Source of the DNA: Alphaproteobacteria bacterium
GTDB lineage: Bacteria; Pseudomonadota; Alphaproteobacteria; JAGPBS01
Reading direction: 5' to 3'
Assembly (NCBI GenBank): GCA_018063245.1
Contig: JAGPBS010000011.1
Location: forward strand, 1-45,422
Length of the DNA: 45,422 bases
Of this stretch, positions 7,815-16,629 are shown in pieces. The first letter of the stretch is position 1. Each line of letters begins with the position of its first letter. The position numbers and the translations under genes were made by a program. The notes below the pieces were generated by a model. It worked only from the letters and a program-made list of their open reading frames with translations. It had not been told where the DNA came from and made no database searches.

Positions 7815-9422
7815 CTAGCTATAATAAGACTGCCCCTCTGCATCCAAATAGCCAAGTCGAATGCCTGCTGCATCCAATTCGCGCATAAAGTCGTCATGCT
7901 CCTCAGATAAATCCGACATGTCGAAATATTCATATAAAAAGTGTGCCTTCCCATCATCAGACCCATTTAACACTTTTGTCCAATAGCTCTTAAGCTCATC
8001 CATATCAAAATTCATGCGATACACAATTACGTAAAGAAAATTGAGAGCAAGATCAAAACCCGGACCTGAGTCTGAGTCTGAGTCTAAGCCTTCTGAATTA
8101 TCTTCAGCCATAACATTATCAAGCGCTGATACTAAATCAAACCATTGATCTTCATTCTGACTGAACTCAACTAACTTATGCTGAGCCTCAATCGGTAAGT
8201 TGAGTAAAAGTTTTAAAAAGTAAAATCGCGTTTCAAAAGATGTGATCTTTAAAACAGCCGACTCTGCACTCTTCAGAAGCGCAACTTGCTCCTCTGGAAA
8301 TGACATTAAAGACAATAGAGGCAGAATAATATATCCTGCAAAACCAATGTCACTCAGAGTCATCCCTTTTTTAAATTGCTGAAAAATCCAAAAATTAGTC
8401 TCTAAATTTTGGAGGGAATTGGGACCAACATACATCTCTGACAATAAACCTAAGAAAAAATCCCATGTGTGACTCTCCAGATCTGACTGTATTACAGGCA
8501 ATTCGCTTTCTTTAAATAATTGCTCAACCCTTTGATAAAAAGGAACCAGAATCTCAAGTGGAATTAAATTCACCAAAAATGCAAAATCTAAACCACTAGC
8601 ACGTTGATTCGGGAGACGTTCACAGAACTGATCAAAATACGCAAAACGTTGTTCAACAAATGCGCCTATTTCTCGAATGTCCTTATTTTTAAAAAAGCGC
8701 ACCAAAACCTCAAGGCTATCTGGATCAAAGAGGAAATGATGCCTATCATTCCATGACAAAGCTGTATATATCAACATGCTTCTTAGAAGAACCGTCGCTT
8801 TCTCCCACAAATCTTGAGGCAATTCTGAAATGATTGCGAGATAATGCATAAAATGGACTCTCACACTACTCTTTTTTAAAACAGCATGACCTTCAGCATC
8901 TACTTCGCCCTCATCTCTTCTTAAAGAAACATCGTCGTCAATAAATTGATCAACCTGGCTCAGAATATTTTGAGCCACAGGTATCAGGGCTTGCAATTTG
9001 TGTGACGGCATTCCAAAAAAAGCCTCCCACGTATCATGCTGGCCTTCTTCAAAATGATCATACCCAAAAAAATAGTCTGACAATGAAGCCAAATCAGACA
9101 TGTCATTGAAAAAAGAAACCAGAACTTTTTTTCTGTCATCCGGAAGACTCCCAATCTTTTTAAGAAACTTCGGATACTTTAAAAAGATATCACCCTTAAA
9201 CCCAATCTCACGATATAAGATCTCTGCTACCGTCTTTCCTTCATCTCCAGAAGCAACAGCGGCTTTCATCTCAAACAGAGAGACCGGATTTTCCGAATCA
9301 GAACTCTCACTCACTTTAGCGCCACTATCTGGCACACTTACCGTTACCGAAACAACCTCTTGAGGATTACCTGCTAAACGATCGATATTTTCTGAACTTG
9401 TGCTTTTTTGGACAAATGACAT
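7815..9422 (-). CDS. Hypothetical protein, 535 aa, acidic and helical
   Basis: No family recognised. The N-terminal 45 residues are Ser/Val-rich and look disordered. The remainder is predominantly amphipathic helix with regularly spaced Leu/Phe, suggesting an alpha-solenoid, and there is an acidic run (DSDSDSG) near residue 450. There is no signal peptide or membrane segment. The start at 9422 follows a GAAGGA ribosome-binding site. Its general architecture (disordered N-terminus, helical body) resembles the two giant proteins at 24-32 kb, but I cannot align it convincingly with them. A host-directed or structural role is possible; function unknown. Confidence 0.7.
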   Translation of the reverse strand: MSFVQKSTSSENIDRLAGNPQEVVSVTVSVPDSGAKVSESSDSENPVSLFEMKAAVASGDEGKTVAEILYREIGFKGDIFLKYPKFLKKIGSLPDDRKKVLVSFFNDMSDLASLSDYFFGYDHFEEGQHDTWEAFFGMPSHKLQALIPVAQNILSQVDQFIDDDVSLRRDEGEVDAEGHAVLKKSSVRVHFMHYLAIISELPQDLWEKATVLLRSMLIYTALSWNDRHHFLFDPDSLEVLVRFFKNKDIREIGAFVEQRFAYFDQFCERLPNQRASGLDFAFLVNLIPLEILVPFYQRVEQLFKESELPVIQSDLESHTWDFFLGLLSEMYVGPNSLQNLETNFWIFQQFKKGMTLSDIGFAGYIILPLLSLMSFPEEQVALLKSAESAVLKITSFETRFYFLKLLLNLPIEAQHKLVEFSQNEDQWFDLVSALDNVMAEDNSEGLDSDSDSGPGFDLALNFLYVIVYRMNFDMDELKSYWTKVLNGSDDGKAHFLYEYFDMSDLSEEHDDFMRELDAAGIRLGYLDAEGQSYYS

Positions 9423-9563
9423 TCGCTTTTCCTTCTCTTTTTGACATGATTAATACTGTCGGCATGAATATCAATTCTGCCCTGCTTTGTCAATATAGAA
9501 AAAGCTCACCTCTCCCCTTACTTTCTTTATACCATAAAATGCGGCTCTCTGTGGGATTTTTTT

Positions 9564-10313
9564 TCACAAACCCCGCATCTCCCTCACCTCTCGGAAGAGT
9601 AAAGCTAGGTTTTCTGCGGCTGAGAAGCGATGATCACCATCCTTCACAAAAGTCAATTTCACCTTGTCAGTCTTCAATTTATCCGCCAGGACAATGCTGT
9701 TTTGATAAGGTACATCAACATCTTTCATGCCATGCAAAATGGAAACAGGGCACTCAATGGGAATCACATCATGGGTGAGCAATAAATGCTCTCTGCCTTC
9801 TTCCAGTAATTTCTTTGTGATTGGGAAAGTTGAATCATCATAGCAAGATGGCAAATGCAAAACGCCATTCTTTTCAATCTCTTGCAATTGCTTTGGCGGT
9901 AGCTTTTTGCGAATCTCATTTTCTGTAAAATCAGGCGCAGGCGCAATACCAATCAATCCCGCGACACGATGCGGCCTTAAGAGAGCTAAATGCAGCATAA
10001 TCCAACCGCCCATTGATGAGCCGATCAGAATTTGCGGACCTTCTGTCACTTCATCCAAAATCGCAAGGGCATCAGCAATCCAATCCCCAATGGAGAGCTC
10101 TAAAAAGTCACCCGTTGAAGAGCCGTGCCCTGTGTAATCAAAACAGGTATAGGAGATATTATGCTCTTTGCAATGGTCTTTGAGAGCTTGGGCTTTGGTG
10201 CCTGTCATATCCGATCTAAAACCACTCAAGAAAACAACGCCAGGTGTTTTTCCTTTATGATGCTCATAGGCTATGCTATGGTTATGATGATTTAAAAACA
10301 AAGAATGCGACAT
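9564..10313 (-). CDS. Alpha/beta hydrolase
   Basis: A 249-aa serine hydrolase. The nucleophile elbow GSSMGGW places the catalytic serine at residue 100. Asp198 (HGMKD) and His228 (GDHRF) are in the right places to complete the triad, and FDYTGHGSSTGDF near residue 58 is the usual segment before the elbow. It is close in organisation to ABHD10-like thioesterases/esterases found in alphaproteobacteria and mitochondria, so de-acylation of a protein or small molecule is plausible, but the substrate is unknown. It is divergent from the GT4 gene with only 44 bp between the two starts. Confidence 0.85.
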   Translation of the reverse strand: MSHSLFLNHHNHSIAYEHHKGKTPGVVFLSGFRSDMTGTKAQALKDHCKEHNISYTCFDYTGHGSSTGDFLELSIGDWIADALAILDEVTEGPQILIGSSMGGWIMLHLALLRPHRVAGLIGIAPAPDFTENEIRKKLPPKQLQEIEKNGVLHLPSCYDDSTFPITKKLLEEGREHLLLTHDVIPIECPVSILHGMKDVDVPYQNSIVLADKLKTDKVKLTFVKDGDHRFSAAENLALLFREVREMRGL

Positions 10314-10357
10314 CTCAAAAACCCTTTCAAAGTGGTCAAACAGTCATCAGGTGATAC

Positions 10358-11521
10358 ATGCAGAATCAATTAGCCCACCCCTACCCCCAGTTTAAAAAGG
10401 ATGATATCATTTTACAAGTGATTCCTCATTTGGGTGTCGGCGGGGCGGAGAGAACAACGCTTGAAATCGCAACTGCGCTGCTTGAAGCAGGCGCAACACC
10501 TTTAGTTTGCTCAGGTGGCGGACGACTTGAAACAGAGATGGAAAAGATGCAAATCGACTGTTTCACCTGGAATGTCTATACAAAAAATCCAATTTTGATC
10601 ATGATCAATGCGATTCGCCTTGCCTTTCTCATCAAGTCAAAAAGCGTAAAAATCATTCACGCACGCTCCAGAGCGCCGGCTTGGAGTTGTTATCTTGCTT
10701 CAAAATTAACAGGCATCCCTTATGTGACAACCTTTCACTCGCCTTACAAATTCAAGAGTAAACTCAAATTATTCTACAATTCAGTCATGGGCAGAGCTGA
10801 TCGCGTTATTGCCAACTCAGACTATGTGGCCAATTACGTACTGTCCAACTACAAAGTGCCTGAATCTAAACTCACGCGCATTTATCGTGGCGTTGATTTA
10901 GATCACTTCAATCCTGACAATATCAGTGATGAAGACATCTCTGCTCTCAAAAAAACCTGGGTTATCCCTGAGGGGAAAAGAATCATTCTGATGCCAGCGC
11001 GCCTCACCCATTGGAAGGGACAAACGTTTGCCCTTGAAGCTTTGAAATACCTCACCTCAAAGGATTGGATGATTGTATTTGTCGGAAGTGATCAGGGCCG
11101 AAAAGCCTACAAACAAAGCCTGATCGAGAGAGCAACTTTTTACGGCCTCATCGATCAAGTGCGTTTTATTGATCATTGCGCAAATATGCCTCTTGCTTAT
11201 ACGCTCTCAGATCTTGTTTTAAGCATTTCACTTGAAGCCGAAGCCTTTGGACGCGTTATTGTAGAAGCTGAGGCCATGGAACGTCTTGTCATTGTGACGG
11301 AAAACGGCGCTGCTCATGAAACAATCATTGAAAATGAAACAGGCTACCTTGTCAAAAGTGATGATCCGAAAGGCCTTGCAGCTTGCATTGAAACAATCCT
11401 TTCTATGCCTGATGATGAGCGTCGTGAAAAAGAAAAAAAAGCCCGTACATTCGCAGCATCAACTTTTGATATCCGCATTATGTGTCAAAAAACACTCGAA
11501 TTGTACAAGACACTTTGCTGA
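10358..11521 (+). CDS. Family 4 glycosyltransferase
   Basis: A 387-aa GT-B enzyme that transfers sugar from a nucleotide donor, probably to a lipid-linked or envelope glycan acceptor. The N-terminal Rossmann half has the HLGVGGAERTTLEIA loop (residues about 25-39). The C-terminal half contains MPARLTHWKGQ (about 210-220) and the donor-binding EAEAFGRVIVEAEAM segment near residue 293. A conserved GVDLDHF element is near residue 185. There is no signal or membrane helix. Acceptor and product cannot be read from the sequence. It has its own start with an AGGTGA ribosome-binding site, and hipBA downstream is separately promoted. Confidence 0.9.
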   Translation: MQNQLAHPYPQFKKDDIILQVIPHLGVGGAERTTLEIATALLEAGATPLVCSGGGRLETEMEKMQIDCFTWNVYTKNPILIMINAIRLAFLIKSKSVKIIHARSRAPAWSCYLASKLTGIPYVTTFHSPYKFKSKLKLFYNSVMGRADRVIANSDYVANYVLSNYKVPESKLTRIYRGVDLDHFNPDNISDEDISALKKTWVIPEGKRIILMPARLTHWKGQTFALEALKYLTSKDWMIVFVGSDQGRKAYKQSLIERATFYGLIDQVRFIDHCANMPLAYTLSDLVLSISLEAEAFGRVIVEAEAMERLVIVTENGAAHETIIENETGYLVKSDDPKGLAACIETILSMPDDERREKEKKARTFAASTFDIRIMCQKTLELYKTLC

Positions 11522-11556
11522 TTTAGAAATGGCGATTGGTTTGGATCTTAAAAAAT

Positions 11557-11595
11557 TTGACATCTTATTTAATGTACGTTATAATAGTCATTATA
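11557..11595 (+). promoter_or_regulatory. hipBA promoter with overlapping operator-like palindrome
   Basis: TTGACA at 11557-11562 and TATAAT at 11580-11585, with an exact 17-bp spacer: a perfect sigma70 consensus. The -10 box is the left arm of the palindrome TATAAT-AGTC-ATTATA (11580-11595). HipB-type antitoxins repress their own operon by binding palindromes over the promoter, so this is a likely autoregulatory site. Confidence 0.8.
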
Positions 11596-11624
11596 CAATT
11601 TAAAGACTGCTATATGAGACATTA

Positions 11625-11945
11625 ATGAAAAAAAAACCTCACTTACCTCTTCCTGTTATCAATGCTCTCAAGAATTTAGGCCTTGGGATAAGTGATGCGC
11701 GCAAACGCAGACGTATTACAACGAAACTCATGGCTGAAAGAGCGGGCCTTTCTAGATCAACTATCCAAAAAATCGAAAAAGGAGAGCCGGCAACTTCAAT
11801 TGCCAGTTATGCTTCTGTTCTATTTGTGCTTGACATGACAAATCAACTCAGTGATTTAATGGATGCAAAACACGACCTTATTGGGCGCCAACTTGAGGAA
11901 GAGAGACTTCCTCAAAGAGTTCGCCTACCCCGCAAGGCAAAATGA
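11625..11945 (+). CDS. hipB: HipB-like antitoxin, XRE-family HTH
   Basis: A 106-aa DNA-binding protein with a helix-turn-helix around residues 20-75 (ARKRRRITTKLMAERAGLSRSTIQKIEKG). It is the first gene of the operon, 10 bp ahead of hipA, the standard arrangement of a type II HipBA module. It should neutralise HipA and repress the operon through the palindrome at its promoter. The C-terminal tail is short and basic (RVRLPRKAK). Confidence 0.88.
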   Translation: MKKKPHLPLPVINALKNLGLGISDARKRRRITTKLMAERAGLSRSTIQKIEKGEPATSIASYASVLFVLDMTNQLSDLMDAKHDLIGRQLEEERLPQRVRLPRKAK

Positions 11946-11955
11946 AAGCGCCAAA

Positions 11956-13194
11956 ATGTCTGACACAAAAATTATCGTTTCTATTGACCTTGGTGCCGAT
12001 ACAATGCGCGTCGGCACACTCTGGTTTCATGTACGTGGTGCTCGAGAAAGCGCATCTTTTGAATATGATAAAAACTGGCTGAACCATCCCGAAAGATTTG
12101 CCCTCGAGCCTGCCTTAAAACTAACAGAAGGCTCATTCCACACCAGAAATGACGTTCATCTTTTTGGTGCCATTGGAGATTCCGCCCCAGATCGATGGGG
12201 CAGAGTTCTAATGCGGCGAGCTGAAATTTTAAAAGCAAAAACTGAACAGAGACACCCTATTACGCTTTTAGAATCTGATTATCTATTAGGCGTCAATGAT
12301 GAGGCACGTCAAGGCGCTTTACGATTTTCAATTGAACCGGATGACACTGTTTTCCTACAATCCAATCTTCATTCAGCCATTCCACCACTTATTTCACTTC
12401 CTCGCCTTTTATCTGCAAGTGAACGATTTGTAAAAGACGATGAAAGCGCTGAGGATATAAGACTCTTATTAGCTCCTGGATCATCTCTTGGTGGTGCGCG
12501 TCCTAAAGCTTCAGTTCGAGATAGAGATAACAGCCTTGCGATCGCTAAATTCCCTAGAAAAGATGATGAATTTAACGTTGTACTGTGGGAAGCTGTTGCT
12601 TTGAAACTCGCAAGAATGGCCGGAATTCAAACACCCGACTGGAGATTAGAGATCATTCAAGACAAGCCTGTTTTAATTATCAGACGATTTGATCGCAATA
12701 AAGAACAACGCATTCCATATCTTTCTGCAATGAGCATGCTTGGCGCACAAGATAACGAGGAACATTCTTATATTGAACTGGCCTATGCAATCGCACAAAA
12801 TGGGGCAGAACCAACGGCAGATATGTCAGAACTCTGGAGACGCATTATTTTTACAATTATGATATCCAACACTGATGATCATTTGCGTAATCATGGCTTT
12901 CTCTATGCACGACACAAGGGATGGCGGTTATCACCAGCTTTTGACCTGAACCCTACACCGATTGATTTAAAAGCACATGTTCTTACGACAGCGATTCATT
13001 TTAATAATCATTTTGCATCTATTGATAATGCAATGAGCGTCATTAAAGAATTCAGACTTTCTGAGGAAAAAGCCATTCAAATTATAAATGAAGTCCATAC
13101 CACTGTTTCAGAATGGCGAAATGTCGCATCATCTCTTGGCCTCTCAAAAAAAGAATGTGACCGGATGGCCTCCGCATTTAACTTAGAAATATAA
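11956..13194 (+). CDS. hipA: HipA-family serine/threonine kinase toxin
   Basis: Toxin kinase; characterised HipA proteins phosphorylate aminoacyl-tRNA synthetases and induce growth arrest. The 412-aa product (from the ATG at 11956; a further upstream start would lie inside hipB) has the N-terminal subdomain and the Gly-rich nucleotide loop with the autophosphorylation-type serine (PGSSLGGARPK, about 175). The catalytic motif SNTDDHLRNHGFL is near 305-317, followed by the DLNPTP metal/ATP segment. All key motifs look intact, so the toxin is probably active. thrS, an aminoacyl-tRNA synthetase gene, follows 230 bp downstream; whether that matters is unknown. Confidence 0.92.
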   Translation: MSDTKIIVSIDLGADTMRVGTLWFHVRGARESASFEYDKNWLNHPERFALEPALKLTEGSFHTRNDVHLFGAIGDSAPDRWGRVLMRRAEILKAKTEQRHPITLLESDYLLGVNDEARQGALRFSIEPDDTVFLQSNLHSAIPPLISLPRLLSASERFVKDDESAEDIRLLLAPGSSLGGARPKASVRDRDNSLAIAKFPRKDDEFNVVLWEAVALKLARMAGIQTPDWRLEIIQDKPVLIIRRFDRNKEQRIPYLSAMSMLGAQDNEEHSYIELAYAIAQNGAEPTADMSELWRRIIFTIMISNTDDHLRNHGFLYARHKGWRLSPAFDLNPTPIDLKAHVLTTAIHFNNHFASIDNAMSVIKEFRLSEEKAIQIINEVHTTVSEWRNVASSLGLSKKECDRMASAFNLEI

Positions 13195-13307
13195 AATTTT
13201 TCTTCAACAATCTCTCCAAAAGTAAGATTTTACTTGTTTTTCTATTTTTTCAAAATTAAGCTGAAAGATACTGCTACTGGCAGTGACAATTATGTCTAAT
13301 CTTATAC

Positions 13308-13397
13308 CAAACGCCAGATAAAATTATACTATGAACGAGGAACGCCGTGTAGTTAACCTACATAAGAGACGAGTGAAGCAGTAGAATTTTAAAATGG
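13308..13397 (+). repeat. R5 90-bp repeat upstream of thrS, with a 17-codon ORF
   Basis: 86 of 90 bases are identical to 24256-24345 (minus strand), the sequence just upstream of thyX. Both copies point toward the following gene and end in TTTTAAAATGG. Each contains an ORF at the same place, here 13331-13384, encoding MNEERRVVNLHKRRVKQ. A near-palindrome GTAGTTAACCTAC is included. The rest of the gap between hipA and thrS (13195-13307) shows only a weak AAGTAA/TTACTT hairpin followed by a T-rich run. Confidence 0.85.
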
Positions 13398-13426
13398 CGA
13401 TTGGTATTAAACAAGGAGTTTTTAAA

Positions 13427-15400
13427 ATGCTATCCAATGCAGACAGTCAAAAGCAAATTCTTATTTCGCTGCCTGATCAAACAACACGCAACTTTTCTGC
13501 GGGTGTGACAGGTACAGAGATTGCTGCGACAATCGGCACAGGCCTTTTAAAAGCTGCTTTGGCAATCAAAATCAATGGTAAATTATGTGATCTGTCATTG
13601 CCTATTGATCAAGATGCCTCAATCGAAATCATTACTCTTAAAAGCGATGAAGCCCTCGAGCTTTTACGTCATGACACAGCGCACATCCTTGCAGAAGCTG
13701 TTCAAGAGCTCTTTCCAGGAACGCAAGTCACGATTGGACCTTCAATCGAAAATGGTTTCTATTATGACTTTGCAAGAGCCGAACCCTTTACGCCTGATGA
13801 TCTTTCAAAGATCGAAACAAAAATGGCAGAGATCATCGATCGCGATTCGCCCTTTACGCGCGAAGTCTGGGATCGGAACGACGCTATCCAACTCTTTGAA
13901 AAGAAAGGCGAAAAGTATAAAGCTGAACTGATTCGTGATCTGCCTGAAACGGAGACCATCACTATCTATCGTCAAGGCGACTGGATTGACTTATGTCGTG
14001 GCCCGCATCTTCCCTCAACAGGCAAGATTAGCAAAGCCTTCAAACTGATGAGTATTGCTGGCGCCTATTGGCGCGGTGATCACCGCAATGCCATGCTGCA
14101 ACGCATTTACGGTACAGCTTGGCGCGACAAGAAGGAGCTTGATGCCTACCTCACCTTTTTAGAAGAGGCTGAAAAGCGCGACCATCGCCGCTTAGGCAAA
14201 GAACTTGGCCTCTTTCATTTGCAAGAAGAAGCCGTTGGATCCATCTTTTGGCACCCAAAAGGGTTTGCCATCTGGCGCGTGATTGAACACTATATGCGTG
14301 AAAGGCTTAACAATGGCGGCTATCAAGAGGTCAAAACGCCTCAGATGGTTGATAAAATGCTGTGGGAAAAATCAGGCCACTGGGAAAAATTCCGCGAAAA
14401 TATGTTCGTGATTCATCAGGAAGAGGAAGACAAAACCTTTGCCTTAAAGCCGATGAACTGCCCTTGTCATGTTCAGATCTTCAAACAAGGCATCAAAAGC
14501 TATCGTGATCTACCGATTCGCATGGCTGAATTTGGCTGCTGTCACCGAAATGAATCATCCGGAAGCATGCACGGCATTATGCGCGTTCGCCAGTTTACAC
14601 AAGACGATGCCCATATTTTCTGCCGTGAAGACCAAATTCTTGAAGAAACGAAACTCTTTACAGAGCTTCTTTATCAAATCTACAAAGATTTTGGCTTTGA
14701 AAATATCATCATTAAATTGTCTGACCGTCCGGAAGTGAGAGCAGGAAGCGATGAAACATGGGACAGAGCAGAAGAAAGCCTCAAAAAAGCAATGGATGCT
14801 CTTGGACATCCCTACATTCTAAACAAGGGTGAAGGCGCGTTCTATGGTCCGAAACTTGAATTTGTCCTCAAAGACACACTTGGTAGAGATTGGCAGTGCG
14901 GTACATTCCAGCTCGATTTTGTTCTGCCAGAACGTCTTGATGCTCATTATATTGCTGAAGATGGCTCAAAACAAAGGCCAGTGATGCTCCACAGAGCTGC
15001 CCTTGGAACGTTTGAGCGCTTTATCGGGATTTTGATTGAACATTGTGCAGGTAAGTTTCCACTTTGGCTTGCGCCATTGCAAATGGTTGTCTGCACCATC
15101 ACGAATGATGTTGATGATTATGCACTCATGGTCAAGGAGCGTTTCCAAAAAGCTGGTCTTCGTGTTGAACTTGACAATCGAAACGAAAAAATTAACTACA
15201 AGATTCGCGAACATAGTCTTCAGAAAGTGCCATTGATCTTGGTTCTCGGCAAAAAGGAAGCTGATGAGCATAAAATTACACTTCGCAGGCTCGGCAGTGA
15301 CAATACGCAAGAAACACTTGAGCTAGAGACAGCATTAACACAATTGGTTGATGAAGCAAGATCACCACTCGGGCATCTCTTGCCAATGCAAGTTTCTTAA
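13427..15400 (+). CDS. thrS: Threonine--tRNA ligase
   Basis: Charges tRNA-Thr. The 657-aa enzyme has the complete domain series: TGS (about 1-65), the editing domain with HDTAH near residue 80 and CRGPH near 190, the class II catalytic core with the zinc-binding MNCPCHVQ near 345, and an anticodon-binding domain after about 550. I prefer the ATG at 13427 because it follows AAGGAG (13413-13418); an upstream in-frame ATG at 13394 is the end of the R5 repeat. No T-box leader was found. Unlike the common thrS-infC-rpmI-rplT cluster, only infC follows. Confidence 0.97.
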   Translation: MLSNADSQKQILISLPDQTTRNFSAGVTGTEIAATIGTGLLKAALAIKINGKLCDLSLPIDQDASIEIITLKSDEALELLRHDTAHILAEAVQELFPGTQVTIGPSIENGFYYDFARAEPFTPDDLSKIETKMAEIIDRDSPFTREVWDRNDAIQLFEKKGEKYKAELIRDLPETETITIYRQGDWIDLCRGPHLPSTGKISKAFKLMSIAGAYWRGDHRNAMLQRIYGTAWRDKKELDAYLTFLEEAEKRDHRRLGKELGLFHLQEEAVGSIFWHPKGFAIWRVIEHYMRERLNNGGYQEVKTPQMVDKMLWEKSGHWEKFRENMFVIHQEEEDKTFALKPMNCPCHVQIFKQGIKSYRDLPIRMAEFGCCHRNESSGSMHGIMRVRQFTQDDAHIFCREDQILEETKLFTELLYQIYKDFGFENIIIKLSDRPEVRAGSDETWDRAEESLKKAMDALGHPYILNKGEGAFYGPKLEFVLKDTLGRDWQCGTFQLDFVLPERLDAHYIAEDGSKQRPVMLHRAALGTFERFIGILIEHCAGKFPLWLAPLQMVVCTITNDVDDYALMVKERFQKAGLRVELDNRNEKINYKIREHSLQKVPLILVLGKKEADEHKITLRRLGSDNTQETLELETALTQLVDEARSPLGHLLPMQVS

Positions 15401-15430
15401 AAGAATCTATTATGCAGGGATTCTTTTAAG
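15396..15430. promoter_or_regulatory. Hairpin across the thrS stop codon
   Basis: A perfect 12-bp inverted repeat, CTTAAAAGAATC (15396-15407) and GATTCTTTTAAG (15419-15430), starts within the last codons of thrS. It is followed by A residues rather than T residues, so it is not a classical intrinsic terminator on the plus strand. It may protect the 3' end of the message or attenuate read-through into infC. Confidence 0.5.
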
Positions 15431-15456
15431 AAAAAATGGAAATTTTCTTTTATTGC

Positions 15457-15462
15457 TATAAT
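15457..15462 (+). promoter_or_regulatory. Possible -10 box for infC
   Basis: A perfect TATAAT lies at 15457-15462 between thrS and infC, with no good -35 element at the expected distance. If used, transcription would start about 15 bases before the infC leader hairpin. Confidence 0.35.
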
Positions 15463-15482
15463 TTTAAGAAAAATATGCTATT

Positions 15483-15522
15483 ATACCCTTTGGTTCATAC
15501 ATTTATATGAATCAAAGGGTAT
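15483..15522 (+). promoter_or_regulatory. infC leader hairpin
   Basis: ATACCCTTTGGTTCATA (15483-15499) pairs with TATGAATCAAAGGGTAT (15506-15522) over 17 positions, one of them a G-U pair, leaving a six-base loop. The upstream in-frame ATG (15507) is buried in the right arm. Such a structure at the 5' end of infC may control translation or be a stability element. The downstream ATG at 15561 lies outside it. Confidence 0.6.
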
Positions 15523-15560
15523 CTAATAACATCCACGAAAGGAATGGTTTAGTTAAACAA

Positions 15561-16088
15561 ATGAGAGAACGTCCACCAACTGATGAATTGGCTAAAATCA
15601 ATTACCAAATCAAAGCACCAAAAATACGCCTTATTGATGATGAGGGAAATATGTTAGGTGTTTTCAACACAAAAGAAGCAATCCAAAAAGCTGAAGCTGC
15701 TGGCCTTGACCTTGTTGAAGTTTCTCCCAATGCTGACCCGCCTGTCTGTAAAATTCTGGATTACGGCAAATATAAATACCAAGCCCAAAAGAAAAAGGCA
15801 GAAGCCAAAAAGAATCAAAAAATTGTTGAACTGAAAGAAATTCAGATCAGCCCCACCATTGATGACAATGACTATAACGTCAAACTGAGAAATGCACGCC
15901 GTTTTATTGAAGATGGTAATAAAGTCAAAGTCACACTCCGCTTTAAAGGACGTCAAATTACGCACAACGAAGTTGGCTTCGCTGTTATCACACGTTTCAG
16001 AGAAGATATGGAAGACATCGCAAAAGTCGATCAAGCGCCAAAGCTTGAAGGCAAGCAAATTATGATGGTCCTCTCACCGAAAGCTTAG
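15561..16088 (+). CDS. infC: Translation initiation factor IF-3
   Basis: Binds the 30S subunit, prevents premature 50S joining and proofreads start-codon selection. From 15561 the product is 175 aa, the normal length. It has the N-domain (KAPKIRLIDDEGNMLGVF), the linker after LVEVSPNADPPVCKILDYGKYKYQ, and the C-domain (RFKGRQITHNEVG). An in-frame ATG at 15507 would add 18 residues, but it sits inside a 17-bp hairpin without a ribosome-binding site. Neither start has a well-placed Shine-Dalgarno, which is common for this autoregulated gene. rpmI and rplT, the usual partners, are absent downstream. Confidence 0.93.
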   Translation: MRERPPTDELAKINYQIKAPKIRLIDDEGNMLGVFNTKEAIQKAEAAGLDLVEVSPNADPPVCKILDYGKYKYQAQKKKAEAKKNQKIVELKEIQISPTIDDNDYNVKLRNARRFIEDGNKVKVTLRFKGRQITHNEVGFAVITRFREDMEDIAKVDQAPKLEGKQIMMVLSPKA

Positions 16089-16180
16089 TGTTAACTTAGC
16101 CCTTGTTAGATTGTTAAGGCTGTAGAAATCATATAATGCAGCTGATGAAAGTTGTGTAAGAGCGATCTGTAAACCGTCAC

Positions 16181-16321
16181 CGTCATGGTGAGGAGCGACA
16201 TCTCGTCGAAGCGTAGCGAAGACGGAAGCGACGTGACCATCCAGAGATGTCTCAACAAATGCTATTGTTGATCATTCAGGACTGGATCCTCCCGGCCCGC
16301 TTTGCGGGCCTCAGGATGACG
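16181..16321. repeat. R3 palindromic repeat, copy 2 (inverted)
   Basis: About 141 bp running CGTCATGGTGAGG ... CCTCAGGATGACG, the inverse of the copy at 7630, with the same GGCCCGC/GCGGGCC hairpin and GGACTGGATCC motif. It occupies the first half of the gene-free stretch 16089-16629. The second half (16322-16629) is AT-rich, with no gene seen and only a weak TACAAT -10-like box near 16567 ahead of the next gene. Confidence 0.8.
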
Positions 16322-16629
16322 GAAAGAGAAACTGCGCTCGGCGCAGGATGATGAATCAAATACTCTTTCATCAACGAATTACAAGACCTTTACAGCAATG
16401 GAATTATTTCTTCCAACTTCACTCACCTCCCCCTAAAAAATCATTTTAATTCAAAGAAACAAGAACGCAACCATATGTTTTTAATGATTTTTATTTTAAT
16501 AACGCATTCTGTCAAAAAAAAGATCAAGAACATAAAAATTTTCGTAGATGTCAGAAATAATCTTTGCTACAATAACGCAGGGATATCAAAAATCCATATC
16601 CCATTTTCATCTTTAGGAAAGGAATAATT

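Noticed and set aside
11863-11955. An upstream start extending HipA by 31 residues into hipB
   Set aside because: The extension is hipB sequence in another frame and unlike HipA N-termini; the ATG at 11956 gives the expected start.
13195-13426. A T-box or other amino-acid-sensing leader for thrS
   Set aside because: No T-box sequence, specifier-loop arrangement or terminator/antiterminator pair is visible; the region is mainly the R5 repeat, and T-boxes are not expected in proteobacteria.
15396-15430. The hairpin after thrS as an intrinsic terminator
   Set aside because: The stem is AT-rich and followed by A residues rather than T residues on the transcribed strand, so I list it only as a structural element.
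16322-16629. A tRNA or small RNA gene in the AT-rich gap before the small exported protein
   Set aside because: No cloverleaf, no GC-rich conserved stems and no clear promoter-terminator pair were found.
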